Positions 44,068-55,330 of a stretch of 64,000 bases of DNA are shown piece after piece; within the stretch, counting starts at the first letter, position 1; every line of letters starts with the position of its first letter. The stretch spans positions 434,001-498,000 of the forward strand of contig NDFF03000382.1 of assembly GCA_002150815.3 (NCBI GenBank), in the 5' to 3' direction. The DNA comes from Grammothele lineata. Taxonomy: Eukaryota; Basidiomycota; Agaricomycetes; Polyporales; Polyporaceae. The position numbers were made by a program, and so were the translations under genes. The notes under the pieces were generated by a model. The model was not told the origin of the DNA. It saw only the letters and a list, made by a program, of their open reading frames with translations, and ran no database searches.

Positions 44068-44959
44068 ATGGTCGCTACCGCCCCTAACCCTCCCGTCGTC
44101 AACGCCTTCCCTTCGAGCGCCGAGCTCGTCGATGCCCTCGCGCAATTCATCGTTAAAGCCCAGAAGGAGTCCATCGAAAAGAAGGGCCGTTTCACCATCG
44201 CCCTCTCCGGCGGTTCGCTTCCGAAGCAGCTCGCTGGGCTCGTCGGTAACCCCGCCATAAAGTGGGACAAGTGGTAGGTCTTTCCCCAGCCGTTCGCATC
44301 GCATCCGATCCGCGCCCTTTCCGCCTTGTCCTTCCGAGCCCCTAGCCCGAAACCCGATCGCTCACCCGCCGACTATCGACAGGCACGTCTTCTACGCGGA
44401 CGAACGCGTCGTCCCGCTCGACCATGAGGACTCGAACCACGCGCTCTGCGTGCGCGAGCTCTTCTCCAAGCTACCCGCCGGTGGCCCGCAGCCGACGATC
44501 CACACGATCAACCCAGAGCTTGCGGACGACCTCGAGGAGCTCTCGGACGCGTACGAGAAGGAGCTCATCCAGGAGTTTGCCATGAAAGACGCCGCGCGCT
44601 TCCCCATCTTTGACCTCATCCTCCTCGGTATCGGCCCGGACGGCCACACCTGCTCGCTCTTCCCCGGCCACGAGCTCCTCGCCGAGGAGGACCGCTGGGT
44701 GGCGTACATCGAGGACAGCCCGAAGCCGCCCCCCAAGCGCATCACGCTCACGTTCCCCGTCCTGAACCACGCCGCGCGCATCGCGTTCGTCGCGACTGGC
44801 GCTGGGAAGCAGGATACGCTCCATACCGTACTCGACGAGCCCGAGGCCGGCCTTCCTGCGAGCCGCGTCCGTCCCGCACACCCTGGTCACCTGTACTGGT
44901 TCGTGGACGAAGCCGCGGTAGAGAAAGTCCAATACCCGAAAACGCCGTTCAAGCTGTGA
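44068..44959 (+). CDS. SOL3: 6-phosphogluconolactonase
   Basis: Second oxidative pentose-phosphate step: hydrolyses 6-phosphoglucono-delta-lactone to 6-phosphogluconate. Two exons (44068-44273, 44383-44959) sum to 783 bases, 260 residues, the normal length. Family motifs: [16 protein letters not shown] (phosphate-binding loop), [39 protein letters not shown] and the C-terminal [10 protein letters not shown]. The product feeds 6-phosphogluconate dehydrogenase, whose gene is at 28719-30652. No frame problems. Confidence 0.95.
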
Positions 44960-45265
44960 GAGGGGCAGGTATCTAGACAGAGGGATAATTTCGTGGAAGG
45001 ATTCCGGAGGTGTACGCTTGAAGAAGTCTTCCGCTTGTATCATAGCATCATTGCGGCAGAGTCGCCGATTCTATGCAGACCTTTCGATACCGGATCGGAT
45101 CGTCCAAACACATTTATCTCCGTCCTCATACGCGGTAATTTTACCACGCCGGAGCTCAGCGGCATGAGGGCATTAACAGGTCGTCAGCGTTCGTCATTAC
45201 ACGTGCAACAGGTATACAGCAGAGAGATCCCAAATCCTAAGCGAGAACATACCACGGAGCCCTAA
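44960..45265. other. Convergent intergenic, 306 bases
   Basis: Between two 3' ends. Nothing else seen. Confidence 0.5.
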
Positions 45266-47253
45266 TCATATATCCTCACTCGCGCCCATCTCAGGGAATA
45301 TCGTCAGCACAACTAGGTCCAGAATGAACACCGCGAGGTGCGCATTGCACGCCGCGTTGTCAAGCGGGGCCAGCGCCGCGTCTACCGTCGCCGCCCGCGC
45401 GTCCGCCGTCGGACCCAGTAGGGGGGCGACCGCACCTGCAACAGCAAAAACATAAGAGACACTTCCGTTCAGCATCCCGCTCGCAATCCGGTAATAGAAG
45501 AAATGAGACCACTCACCGGGAACGCGCTCGAGCAGCCTCGCCCTTAGCGCGGCGCGCAGCTCGGCCTGCTCTTCAGGCGTCGGGTCCACGGGCGCCGGCC
45601 CGGGCCAGCCCTCGGGGAAGAGCGCGCCTTTGGCGCTGCGCACGACGCGCGTGAGCGACGGCGGGGATAGCGCGTGCGCGTACAGGAGGTAGGGGAGGAG
45701 GCGGGCGAGGAAGGGCGCAGCGAGCGCGCCGAGGAGGGTGAGCAGGTGTGTAAGCGCGCGGGCGGTGGTGAATGTGCTGACAGTGGATGGGGCGGAGGGG
45801 GAGGAAGGCGGAGGGGTGAGGAGGGTGAGGAGGAATGCGAGTGGAGGGTGAGTGTAATTTGGGATGGGCGCGGGGCCTGCTAATGCGGGCGCAGGAGACG
45901 GGGAGGGTGAGAGACCGGGTGGCTGGGATGAAGTGGATTCGCGAGAGGACGAGTGGAGGAATGAAGTTGTCTCGGAGGAAGGCGACACAGGTCGTGGTGG
46001 CGGCGTGGGTGTTGGGAAACTTAACGAGCCTGGAAGGGCACGAGTAGTCGTCTCGTCTCTCGCGTGGCCGCGAACAGGGTGATCGTCTTGCGCTGGAAGT
46101 TCATGCTCTTGCGCTTGGTGTGGGTCTTTAGTCTGATTGACCTTCTTAATTGTGTCCCTTGCCTGCTTATATGCGTGCAAGATGCTCAAGCAAACGCTTG
46201 ACACGGATTGCACGGCAGACAGGACGAGGATGGCAAGGGATTGGAAGGAGAAATGCGACGACGTTTGCCTCTGCAGCAGGGGGCGCTGAGGCGAGACGTC
46301 GACCGGCGACTGCAGAGGGATGACCGCAGTCAGCACAAGTTTGAAGCAGACAGCGACAGAAAAGGCGAAGCGGGGCTAGAACGCGTATGTGTATTGCCTG
46401 CTGGTACGAGGTATGTACATGCGGAGTATATATAGCCCCACTCGTGTGCCTCGAGCACGACGTCCACAAGGACCGAAGGACGGAGAGCACCACACACCTC
46501 TTGCACCTTGTCTCCCACCTTCCCAGGGCCGAGCTGGTCAAGGATGATCTTGTGGATGAACCACGGCTGGGTGACTCGCGGCAGCACACTCCCTACGAGG
46601 ACCTTGAGGACGATTTCACGCACTATGAACCGCTCTGTCTCTGGCTCATAGTCCTCTGGCGGTAAACACGTCTTCAAGATATGGTCCACGGCCTGGCGCA
46701 CGTACACTGGGTCGATCACGCCTTCAGCGGAGACAGCCATGTGGGGTTGTATTTGGTGGAAGAGCTGAGACATAGACACGGCGCCTCCGGCGGCATAGGA
46801 TGTATGCAGCTTGGCCTGTGCATTGCGGTAATCAGTCCAATGCTGGGTGAGTAGTGTCGGTATGTCTCTGAAGACGAGTGGTGAGAGGTCGGTGGCCAGG
46901 AGGCGCGCTTCTAGAGCGCGAATGACGACAGTAAGGATCCGAGTAATCTCTGGGAGGAACTCTTTGTCGTAACGTGTGATCTTGGACCACCAGGTGTTGA
47001 CGAAGGCGCGCAGCGCAAGCGCAATGAAGTCGTACAGCTCTGCATTGAGCTCTGGGGACGCCTCGGGCGAGAGGAGAAGAGGAGGAAGGTCGGCGTCGGC
47101 AGGAAGTGTGGGGAAGAGGATCCGCTTTGCAAGGGTGACAGGCTTTGTTTGCGGAGGCCTGCTGGGGACGGTGGGTCTGTCGGCATTGGAGGAGGTGAAG
47201 GACCTGATGGAGCGAGGGCCGACGCGACGGGCGGAGGGCGGGACGGTGGACAT
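45266..47253 (-). CDS. PXA-domain membrane protein (sorting-nexin related)
   Basis: Three exons (47253-46498, 46375-45517, 45435-45266) sum to 1,785 bases, 594 residues. Residues about 45-250 form a PXA domain (LNAELYDFIALALRAFVNTWWSKIT, LTQHWTDYRNAQAKLHT, RFIVREIVLKVLVGSVLPRVT, WFIHKIILDQLG), known from Snx13/14/25-type and fungal Mdm1-like proteins at ER contact sites. The second half has hydrophobic helices (SLAILVLSAVQSVSSVCLSIL, a Leu-rich ALTHLLTLLGALAAPFLARLL, AVFILDLVVLTIF) around a Pro/Ser-rich loop. No PX or RGS domain was seen, so it is a stand-alone PXA protein. The exon 1 donor is uncertain: GTGTGT at 46497 is used because only that keeps the phase. The 81-base second intron is in frame (see findings). 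Confidence 0.8.
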
Positions 47254-47793
47254 GGTCGCCGGGCGCGAGAGGCGCGTCGGGCGTCCTGGGACGGCGTGCG
47301 GGTGAGGCCGCCGGCGGCAGCAGCCGGTGGCGCGGAGGTGGGCGTCGGGCGGCGTTCGGCGCATCCAGCTCGGGCCTCGGCCAGCGCCACGCGATGATCA
47401 ACGCGTCGGCCGGCCGGGACGTGGCTAAATCGGACGAAGGCCCGGGCGAAGTCAGCCCCGCATCGAAGCACGGCCGTTCTTGGTCGGCCAGACAGCCTCT
47501 GCCGGAGCGTCCGCTGAGCGTTCTCTGCCAAGCTCTTCGTCCCCGCGTCCATCCCAGAGCCTCCGCCCCGCCCGCCGCCGTCGCCTCTGCTCGCCCACCC
47601 GCGGCACTGGCGCAGCCCGCCGCCCACTGGACAATTGCCCTCCTCGAGGCAGCTGCCACCCGTCGTCGCCATCTCTTTGTTTATGTATTAATATTCTCGT
47701 CGCTTGTCTCATCGACGCTCTTTTCGACAACATTCTTTCTACCTCACCCCCGCTCCCGCCGCTCCAGTCCGTCACACTCTACGCCTCCGGATA
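47254..47793. promoter_or_regulatory. Divergent intergenic, 540 bases
   Basis: Shared upstream region of the PXA gene (minus) and the single-pass membrane protein (plus). No TATA box was identified. Confidence 0.4.
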
Positions 47794-49535
47794 ATGCCCC
47801 ATGTCGCCTACATCGTCAGGCGGGACGGCGGCACCGGGCTCTCCACCTCTACCATCATTATCATCGCTGTCGTCGCCGGCTCGGTCGTGATTCTCGCCTT
47901 TGCCCTCTTCGCATGGCGCCTCCTCGCTCGCTCGTGTCGACGATCCAGGTCTGTCCCCCTTCCGCCCGCACAAGACCTGGCCCACCACCGCGAGCAACAA
48001 CTTGCAGCCTTTTCGGACCGTAAAGGAGACCGGCCTACAACATGGGTAGATTCGACCCACCACCTCCATGCTCCAGTGTATTCCTCGCGGCTCCTTTCAG
48101 CCAGCGGGAGCAGCGCCTCTCTTATGCGAAGCACCCCCGACCTTTACTCAAGTCGAGGCCCCACTCGGGAGAATAGCTGGGCGATTGAGGATTCGCCTTC
48201 GGGTACGAGCTCACCGTACCCACTCTCGGCGGAGAACCTTCAGCCTCCAACCCCCTCTTTCCTCCCTTCGGCAACAAATCCGCACAACAGCATGACCAGC
48301 GTTGCCAGCTCCTCCAGCGACGTCGTCTCGGATGCCCATGCCGGTCTCCCCGCATCCCCTTCCGAGATGACCCATTCGGTCGAGTCTTCGAGTTCCCTCC
48401 CTCGCGATTATTCCCCAGCGCGGCCACGGCCCCCGCGGGCGCCCGCTCGCTCGCGCTCGCGCCCGATGTCAGTTGTCTCCTCGGCTGGCACCCTGCAGTC
48501 CGTGCAGACGTCGCACTCGACGCACAATGTGCTGCGCGGCGCGCCCCACTCGATTCACAGTAACATCCAGATCGTGCTCCCCGCGCCGCTCGCGCCCGAG
48601 CTATACCCGCATACGCATCCCCTCATGGATCTAGGGGGCGATCGTCAGAGCGTCTTTGGCGGCGGCGATAGGCGGAGCGTCGCGGATCAGTGGCTTCTCG
48701 CGGGCTCGCGCCCCCAGTCCGTCGCACGTCATGGCCATGAACGAAGTGGCAGCGGCGGCTCGCGCGCATCACACTATGGTAAGCACCATTCTGCATGTCG
48801 TGGTCTCGCAGTGGCGGTCCATCCTTGTTCTGCTTCTCATCCTTTGCGCAATTTACAGCCGGCCCTCGACCAAGCCAGTCCCGGCCGCGAAGTTCGCTCT
48901 CCAAAGTCGCCTCGACCTCTACCTTGCATGACAGCGACAGCGCGAGCGCGCGCGCACGTCGCGCCTCCTCGCAGCCCCCGCTCCCGCACGCCCGCTCCGC
49001 TCCCATCATTCCCGCCGCTGCCAGTGCTGGTGCTACTGCCGGGGCCACACGCCCACGTCCGCGCTCGCGCTCGCGCACGCCATCGCCCTCGCCCGGCCCA
49101 GTCATGCACCAGCGTGGCCCTTCAGCCCCAGCGGGCGTGGGCATGGACGTGTACGCGCCCCAGCAGGAGATGTTCATGCCGCGCTCCCCGATGCCCCCTG
49201 TCCCCCGGATCCCGTCCGTGTATGGCCGCGAGAACGTGCAGAGCGGGTACTTCCCGCCTGCTCCCGCGCCCGCACCTCCGCCTCCGCCACCTAAGGCTGG
49301 GGTGCCCCGGCCGGGGCCGGGAGAAGTGGACGAGCGTGAGCGAGGACGTGCGCGCGACGCGGTGCCGCTCGCCGTGGCACATCCGGTAGTGGCACCCACG
49401 CCCACGCCCGTCCCCGTCCCCGTCCCCGTCATGCCACCGGTGCCACTGTCGAACGGCGCTGATGCACGGGGGCCGAAGCGGGCACCATCAGGGGGGAAGC
49501 TGAGGAAGAGCAACAGCCGGAGCAGGGTGTCGTAG
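47794..49535 (+). CDS. Single-pass membrane protein with Ser/Pro-rich tail
   Basis: Unrecognised. Two exons (47794-48778, 48859-49535) sum to 1,662 bases, 553 residues. A short N-terminus is followed by one strong transmembrane helix, residues about 19-42 (STIIIIAVVAGSVVILAFAL), then a basic stop-transfer stretch (LARSCRRSR). The remaining 500 residues are disordered, Ser/Pro/Arg-rich, with SRSRP and Pro-rich runs (PPAPAPAPPPPPP, PTPTPVPVPVP). The layout, a small exterior part plus a long cytoplasmic Ser/Pro tail, recalls fungal wall-stress or Axl2-like sensors, but the large extracellular domain is missing, so this is only a comparison. Topology is predicted, not shown. Confidence 0.75.
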
Positions 49536-50046
49536 CGTCGGTTGTGTGCTTCGCTGGTCGTGCGCCTGTTCGTTCGTTATTAGAGGTTCTGTGAGCATAG
49601 CTGTAGTCGGGCGATTGTGCACGGGGAAGAGACATTGCATGCACTGCAGAACATTAGTAGTACCTACACCAACAATACCATTCTTGCATCATCGTAGACG
49701 CTTTCGTTCGCGGACCGAGGAGAACTAGTCGCCAGACAGCCCGCGGAAAGATGGATGTCGAGCATGTCGTCTGAGCGATCGCGCCGTCGTCACACCGACG
49801 GACGTGATAATTCGCCAAAAGGCGTGTAGTAGCCGCCGCGCCGCACGCGGCCAGGCCACCTTTGTGTGTCCATTGAATGAACGAAGCCGAGCAGGAGCAA
49901 TAATGGTTACACGAGAGATGCGAACAGGCACAGACACAGCAAGAAACATTCCAACGGCGGGCTCTCCGCGCCGCGGCGAACAGACGTGAGAGAACGGGCG
50001 CACGGATGAACGCATGGAGGTATAGACACACGGACGGCGTGCTCGC
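49536..50046. other. Convergent intergenic, about 510 bases
   Basis: Two 3' ends face each other. No gene supported. Confidence 0.5.
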
Positions 50047-52976
50047 TCACATCATCCCAAACCCGTCGTCGTCCCCGCCCCAGCCGCCCACCTCGACCTC
50101 CTCCGCCATGGGCATGTGCGCGTCCTCGCCCGCGTCGTCCGCAGGCACGGAAGCCGCGCCGCCTTCCGCGTTGCCCCCGCTGCTGATCACGTCTTTCGCC
50201 GAGGTAGCGGGCGCGCCGGCGGAGGGAGCATGGACGAGCGTGCCGGCGGCCTGGCCGGTGAACCACGCGACCTGTACGGGTCCAACGAGCGCGATGTGCG
50301 AGCCCTTAGCGAAGCCTTGCTCGGCTGCGGCGCGACTCCGGAAGGAGACGAGGACGTCCCCGCCATCGGCGACCTCGACAGACTCGACCTGCCCGGTCGT
50401 CTACATGCGAACAAGTCAACTCGAGGTCGGGAGCGCGGAGGACGCAGAGAGAAGGGAGGGATACGCACTTCGTACCAGTCCCGGACCGCTTGGAGGCTCT
50501 CTGCAGGCGCACCCTTGACGACGAGCTTTTTGGGCCGGTTGTCGAGCTTCATGTTCATCCTCGGCGGGCCCCCACGCATTGCGCCGCGGTAATACCCACC
50601 GCGGGCGCCCCGACCACGGCCACGATACGGCCGGTACGGGCTGCTCGCATAGGGCGCGGTGCTCTCTCCTGCGACAGGAATGCCCAGACTCGCGGCCTGC
50701 AGAAAGACGCCGAGGCATGTTAGAATGTGCGATGGAAAGAGAAGCACAGGGACGCGACGATGACGTACCTCTGCCTTGAGCTTCTCGAGCTTCGCCTTGA
50801 GCTCCTCCGTGCTCTCCTCCTCGCCTTCCCCGCCCGGAGCGCCCGGGTCGGCACCGTGCATCTCCAGCTCCTTGTCCAGTCGCTCCCGCTCGAGTCGCTC
50901 GCGGTCGTCGGGACGAGGCGTTGAAGGCGCAGATCGTTTGGCGGGCACCGACGCTAATGATGACGACGACGCGGCTGGAGGCGGTGGTGACTGCGAGGCC
51001 GTCGCCGCGGCGGGCATTGTTGATGGCTTCTTCATCTCCTCGTTCAGCTTCCGCAGGCGCGCCATGATCTCCTTCTTTTCGTCTGAAGTCGCGGACGAGA
51101 GTTTCGCCATGAGCGCTTTCTGCTCCTCGATCTGCTGCTGGAGCAACTTTTGTTTTGCCGCAAGCGCCGCGGCGGCAGAGGAAGATGCGGAAGGGGCGCG
51201 AGATGTGGAAGGGACCGCAGAGGGGACCTGTGTGGGAGGAGCAGGGAAACCCTCGTGAGGAGCTGTCGATGCGGGAGGAGCGACCGCTCGTTGTGCGACT
51301 ATGGGAGCTGACGCGGCCAGCATACGCTGCCCAGCCTGCCCATGACCTTCCATTGGTCGGTGCCAGAATACCTTGACGAAGCGGTTACCGAAGACGGCCT
51401 CCTCCGACTTCCACGCCTTGTGGGCTTCGTCATGGTTGGAGAAACTAACGAGTGCTTTCGAACTCGCGGCATCAACAGCGACGTTCGTTACGGTGCCGAA
51501 CTTGCTGAACCAGTCATTCACAGCGCCAAGCGACAGCTTGTCCTCGGGTATCTTCTCCACAACGAGGGTCTTGTCGTTGCGCCGCTCAGGGCGGAAGCTT
51601 TGCGCATCTCCGCCGAATGTACCACGTCCTCGCCCTCGTCCGCCGCCACGGCCGTTTACGAATGGACGCTGGGGTTGGCTAACATCTTGTGGGGGTGCAG
51701 GTAAATGAGGAGGAAGGTCTCGCCCATTTGACTCGCCAGTGGGGGCAACACCTTCCATAGGTGCCGGACGTGACTGCTGGCGGAGGCCTTCGCCGTTATT
51801 GTAAGGAGACACATCTGCAATAGGAACCTGGGGCGTGAGATCTTGAATGACAGGGAGCTCTCCAGGATTTGGACCCATTGGAGCGTCGCCATCGTCTGTC
51901 CGAGGCATCACTGCTGGTCGGGCATTCGGATTGCGTCCGCCCACCATGCCGCCCATGGGTCGCATGTCCATCCGTTCGTGGGGATCGTACGCGCCGCCAG
52001 GTACAGAGCCCACGGGGAAGGGCATGCCTCCAGCCCCCATCATTGGCATGAACGGCATCCCGCCAGCTCCCATGGGGAAAAGCTGGGCAGGTATGACCGC
52101 ATCGTCACCATGACTGTACTTGCAGAACGCGCCTCGTGCGCAATATCCATTGTCTAGCAGCATCGGCGTGCAAGATGAGGAGAGGCACGCAGAGGTGGAG
52201 CGAAGCGACTTACTGTGATAATCCCGGCAGATCCCTCTTCGCTGCTCGGGTGGCCTGTAGTTCTGCCCGTTGCGACCGTTCATGCCCATACCCATGCCGC
52301 CGTTCATTCCACCACTCATGTCCACCCCCGCCATGCCGCCGTCCATGTAATCCGCGCGCCCAGTCGAGTTCATCCTCGCACCACGTTCGCCACGTCCTCC
52401 CCATGATGACCGGCCATCGCCACGACCGTGCCTTGAGAACTGACCATCGTGATTTAACCTCGGGCCCTTGTTGGGACCTTGTGCATCGTAATCGTCGTTG
52501 TCGATGCCGCGTTTTCGTCCGCGTTCAGGTGATTGTGGGGAACCGGCGAGGAGAGCATCAAGGGGTATTGGGATGCCGCCATCAGAGGATGAGGGGATGT
52601 TGGAGGAAGATGGAGTGGCGGAATACGGCAAGTACGACTTTGAACGAAGCGCAGTGAAGAGGGTATCGACGAAGGAAGTGGCCTCTGTGGACGAACGGGA
52701 TATAAACACAGGGTGAGGGTGGGGAGAGGGCATGTCGTACCTTTTTCCAAGAATTCGTCCAGTTGCCCGATGAGTTCCTGACGCAGCTCCTGTTCCGGTG
52801 CGCTGTGCTTGAGGAGCGCGAGAATGTAGTCCGCAAGCGCACCGGGCTCAGCGTCGCATCTAGGAGACAAATCAGTGAGAGAGAGAGACGGATGAAAGGA
52901 GCAGCACGGACATTGGTTCAAGTGTCCTGATCAACCACGACTTGAGGTGATTTGCCGTCTCGGGGTCGTAGAGCAT
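50047..52976 (-). CDS. RNA-binding protein, RBM26/RBM27-like (CCCH + RRM)
   Basis: Nuclear mRNA-processing factor class linked to the exosome-targeting (PAXT-like) pathway. The first exon MLYDPETANHLKSWLIRTL with CDAEPGALADYILALLKH and ELIGQLDEFLEKEAT form the PWI-like N-domain. After a Gly/Arg/Met-rich region comes a CCCH finger, CRDYHNNGYCARGAFCKYSH (C-x8-C-x5-C-x3-H), split by a 61-base intron at about 52156-52216. RRM1 is KTLVVEKIPEDKLSL to KALVSFSNHDEAHKAW. A coiled coil (AKQKLLQQQIEEQKALMAKL) and acidic part follow, then a second RRM (KKLVVKGAPAESLQAV; DVLVSFRSRAAAEQGF) and an acidic tail GGDDDGFGMM. About 870 residues over at least six exons. Confidence 0.88.
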
Positions 52977-53225
52977 GACCGGCCTGGGTATTTGGGGGAG
53001 CGGCCAAGCGGAGACAAAGCAAGGGAGAGAGACGAGGAGTCGGTGATGCGCGCACCCCGCGCACGGCCGTCTGAAGCGGTCGACTGTGGCGCGCCGCTCT
53101 CCGCAAACTTCCCCTTGCCGCTCGCCTTGCTGACAAATCCTCTTTTTCCAGCAGCGCCTGCGACTCGGCTGGTGCGGATCACCACCATCGGAGGAACCCA
53201 GCACGCGCCGCCGCCGAGTCTTGAA

Positions 53226-55118
53226 ATGACGGAGGTGGTCACTCAAAGTCCAACTCCGAGGTAAGCATGTTCTTAGTTGGAGCATGAATAGCCCTTTACC
53301 CACCGAGTACAAACGTCTGTCTCAGCCTATGCATTCTCAACGACGACGTATTGTATCAAATTTTCAACGAGCTTCGGCCTAATTGCAGACTTCGCCCTCT
53401 CTCGCTCACATGCAAGCAACTCCGGTCCAGATGTTGTTCTATTTTGTTCTCTCATTGTAAGATCTCAGCGAAGACCATCCCTGATCGAGCGCAATTCCTG
53501 CCAACTCATCTATGGCCACTAGTGAGGTGCGTGCAGATATCTTTAACGGAGGTCAATCTGTACGTGCTGATTTTCTGGCGCCTTCCCAGGCGACTGACCT
53601 TTGATGGCCCCTTTCGGAGGCTTGCGACGACAGAAAAATGGTACGATAGGCAACACAACGCATACTACACTACAGAAAACTCGCGAGAAGGAGTAAAACT
53701 TGAATCGCAGATGGGTGACTTCCTCGCCGAGGTCCTTCTGCTCATGTCTTCCTTGCATTCGGTCATCTTCGACTCTCCTAGCGACTGGCTCAAGCTCGTG
53801 GATCGACCTGAGAAGGACGCCATTCCTCCGCCCGTCCTCAGAGCAGTCCTCCATACCCCGCAAATCACAGCAATCTCAGTGACTGAATGGCTGTATCACC
53901 CCTTAGACCCTCCTCTCCCACAGACCCACTACCCCTGCGCTCCTCTTACATCCTTCACATACACACCGCCCGTTCAACGGCTAGAACCACGAGGCCATCC
54001 GTCCGAGATTGCATTCCTCCAAATGGTCATTCCGGCCCTTTCCCGGACCCTTGAAGAACTCGAGCTGCCTATAGAGACAGCGCCACTGGAGGCCATGTCC
54101 CAGACAACCTGGCCTCAGCTCCGGCGGTTAACTCTCACCGGTCTCCGGCCCATCTCGTCCTCGTTACCACTCATCGATCTCCTTCTCCGAGCACCGAGGC
54201 TGCAAGAGCTCATCCTTAACTGCGTTATCACGAAGCAGTCTCCCGCGCAGGAAGTCTGTCCTCGTTCCTATATTACGCCGTCTCACAACCGATGGCCTGA
54301 ACTGGAACAGGCTGTCCTTGCCAACCCTGCAGCAGGGGAGCTGCTGTGCACACACTTTCCCATATCACTGCGCACTCTTGTGCTATGCTCGCTCCCTCGC
54401 CTGTTTGGATCTTCAGGGAAGGGAGGAATCGGTTTATTGTCCAAAACGCTTCCCGCAAGGGACATGCTTGCTCTCCTGCGCACTTCCACCACTCCGAACC
54501 TGACCGCACTCGAGATTGATTATAACTGCAGTGACGAAGACGAGATGGAGGACGCACTCTTGCGCTACATCTGCGAAGCATTCCCCCTCCTAGAGAGGTT
54601 GTCCATTCACCGCTATCGTCCCTGGAAGCGGCCCCAGCGGGACCTCGACTTCCGTCAGAATTATTGGCCCGATCCGCCGGATGTGGATGTAGTACGTATT
54701 TGCCTGAATCGCTCTGACGCCTCTGTCGACCGTGTATGTACCTAGGGCTGGATTGCGGAGCGACTTGTCAATCTGCGCTCGCTCCGCGTGCTGCAACTGT
54801 CCCCAGACTGGGTCCACCCGGGGCCGGTACCGGGCCGGCCATTGGGCAGGTGGTTCCCTGGTCAACCCCCAGAGATATCGGGTATCCCTCAGGCGGCGCA
54901 ACTGCTCGCTCGGACGCTGTCGAAGACGTTAGAGCGCATTGAACTCGTACATGCTGGGTTTGATCGTCGTTGGAAAGTATATCGTATCCAGCGGCCGCCC
55001 CCTCTGGGAGATTCTGATGTTGTGTGTGCTATATATGACCACGAACGGTACGTACAAGCATCCTGCCGACTACTTATCTTCCCGTACTAAGTATTTGCGT
55101 AGTCTATATGATCGATGA
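53226..55118 (+). CDS. F-box/LRR-like protein
   Basis: Probable SCF substrate adaptor. Four exons (53226-53260, 53326-54691, 54746-55047, 55103-55118) sum to 1,719 bases, 572 residues; the last exon is only 16 bases and has a good TACTAAG branch site before it. The F-box begins at codon 13: LNDDVLYQIFNELRPN followed by LRPLSLTCKQLRSRC. Irregular LRR-like units follow (LEELELPIE, LRRLTLTGL, LQELILNCV, LTALEIDYN, LRSLRVLQLS). It belongs to the same broad group as the gene at 308, but sequence similarity between them is weak by eye. The target is unknown. Confidence 0.78.
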
Positions 55119-55330
55119 GCCCAAGAGCCAGCAATAGTAATAAAGCTGGATTTAGGTGTTGTATGTACGATGCTATGTATTATCGCATCTCCGACGCACT
55201 CCAAGATGAGACAGGTTCTCGTTCCATGCTTCTCCCTGAAGCTGAAGGTCGGACTGATACCAAGGGCAGTGCACCACACCCGAATATTCGGTAACCTTCC
55301 CAAGACGTCTTTGCTCAAGACCTGACAGGG

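Noticed and set aside
49155..49400. Pro-rich repeats as a possible collagen-like or hydrophobin gene
   Set aside because: They are the low-complexity tail of the single-pass membrane protein; no Gly-X-Y periodicity and no eight-Cys pattern.
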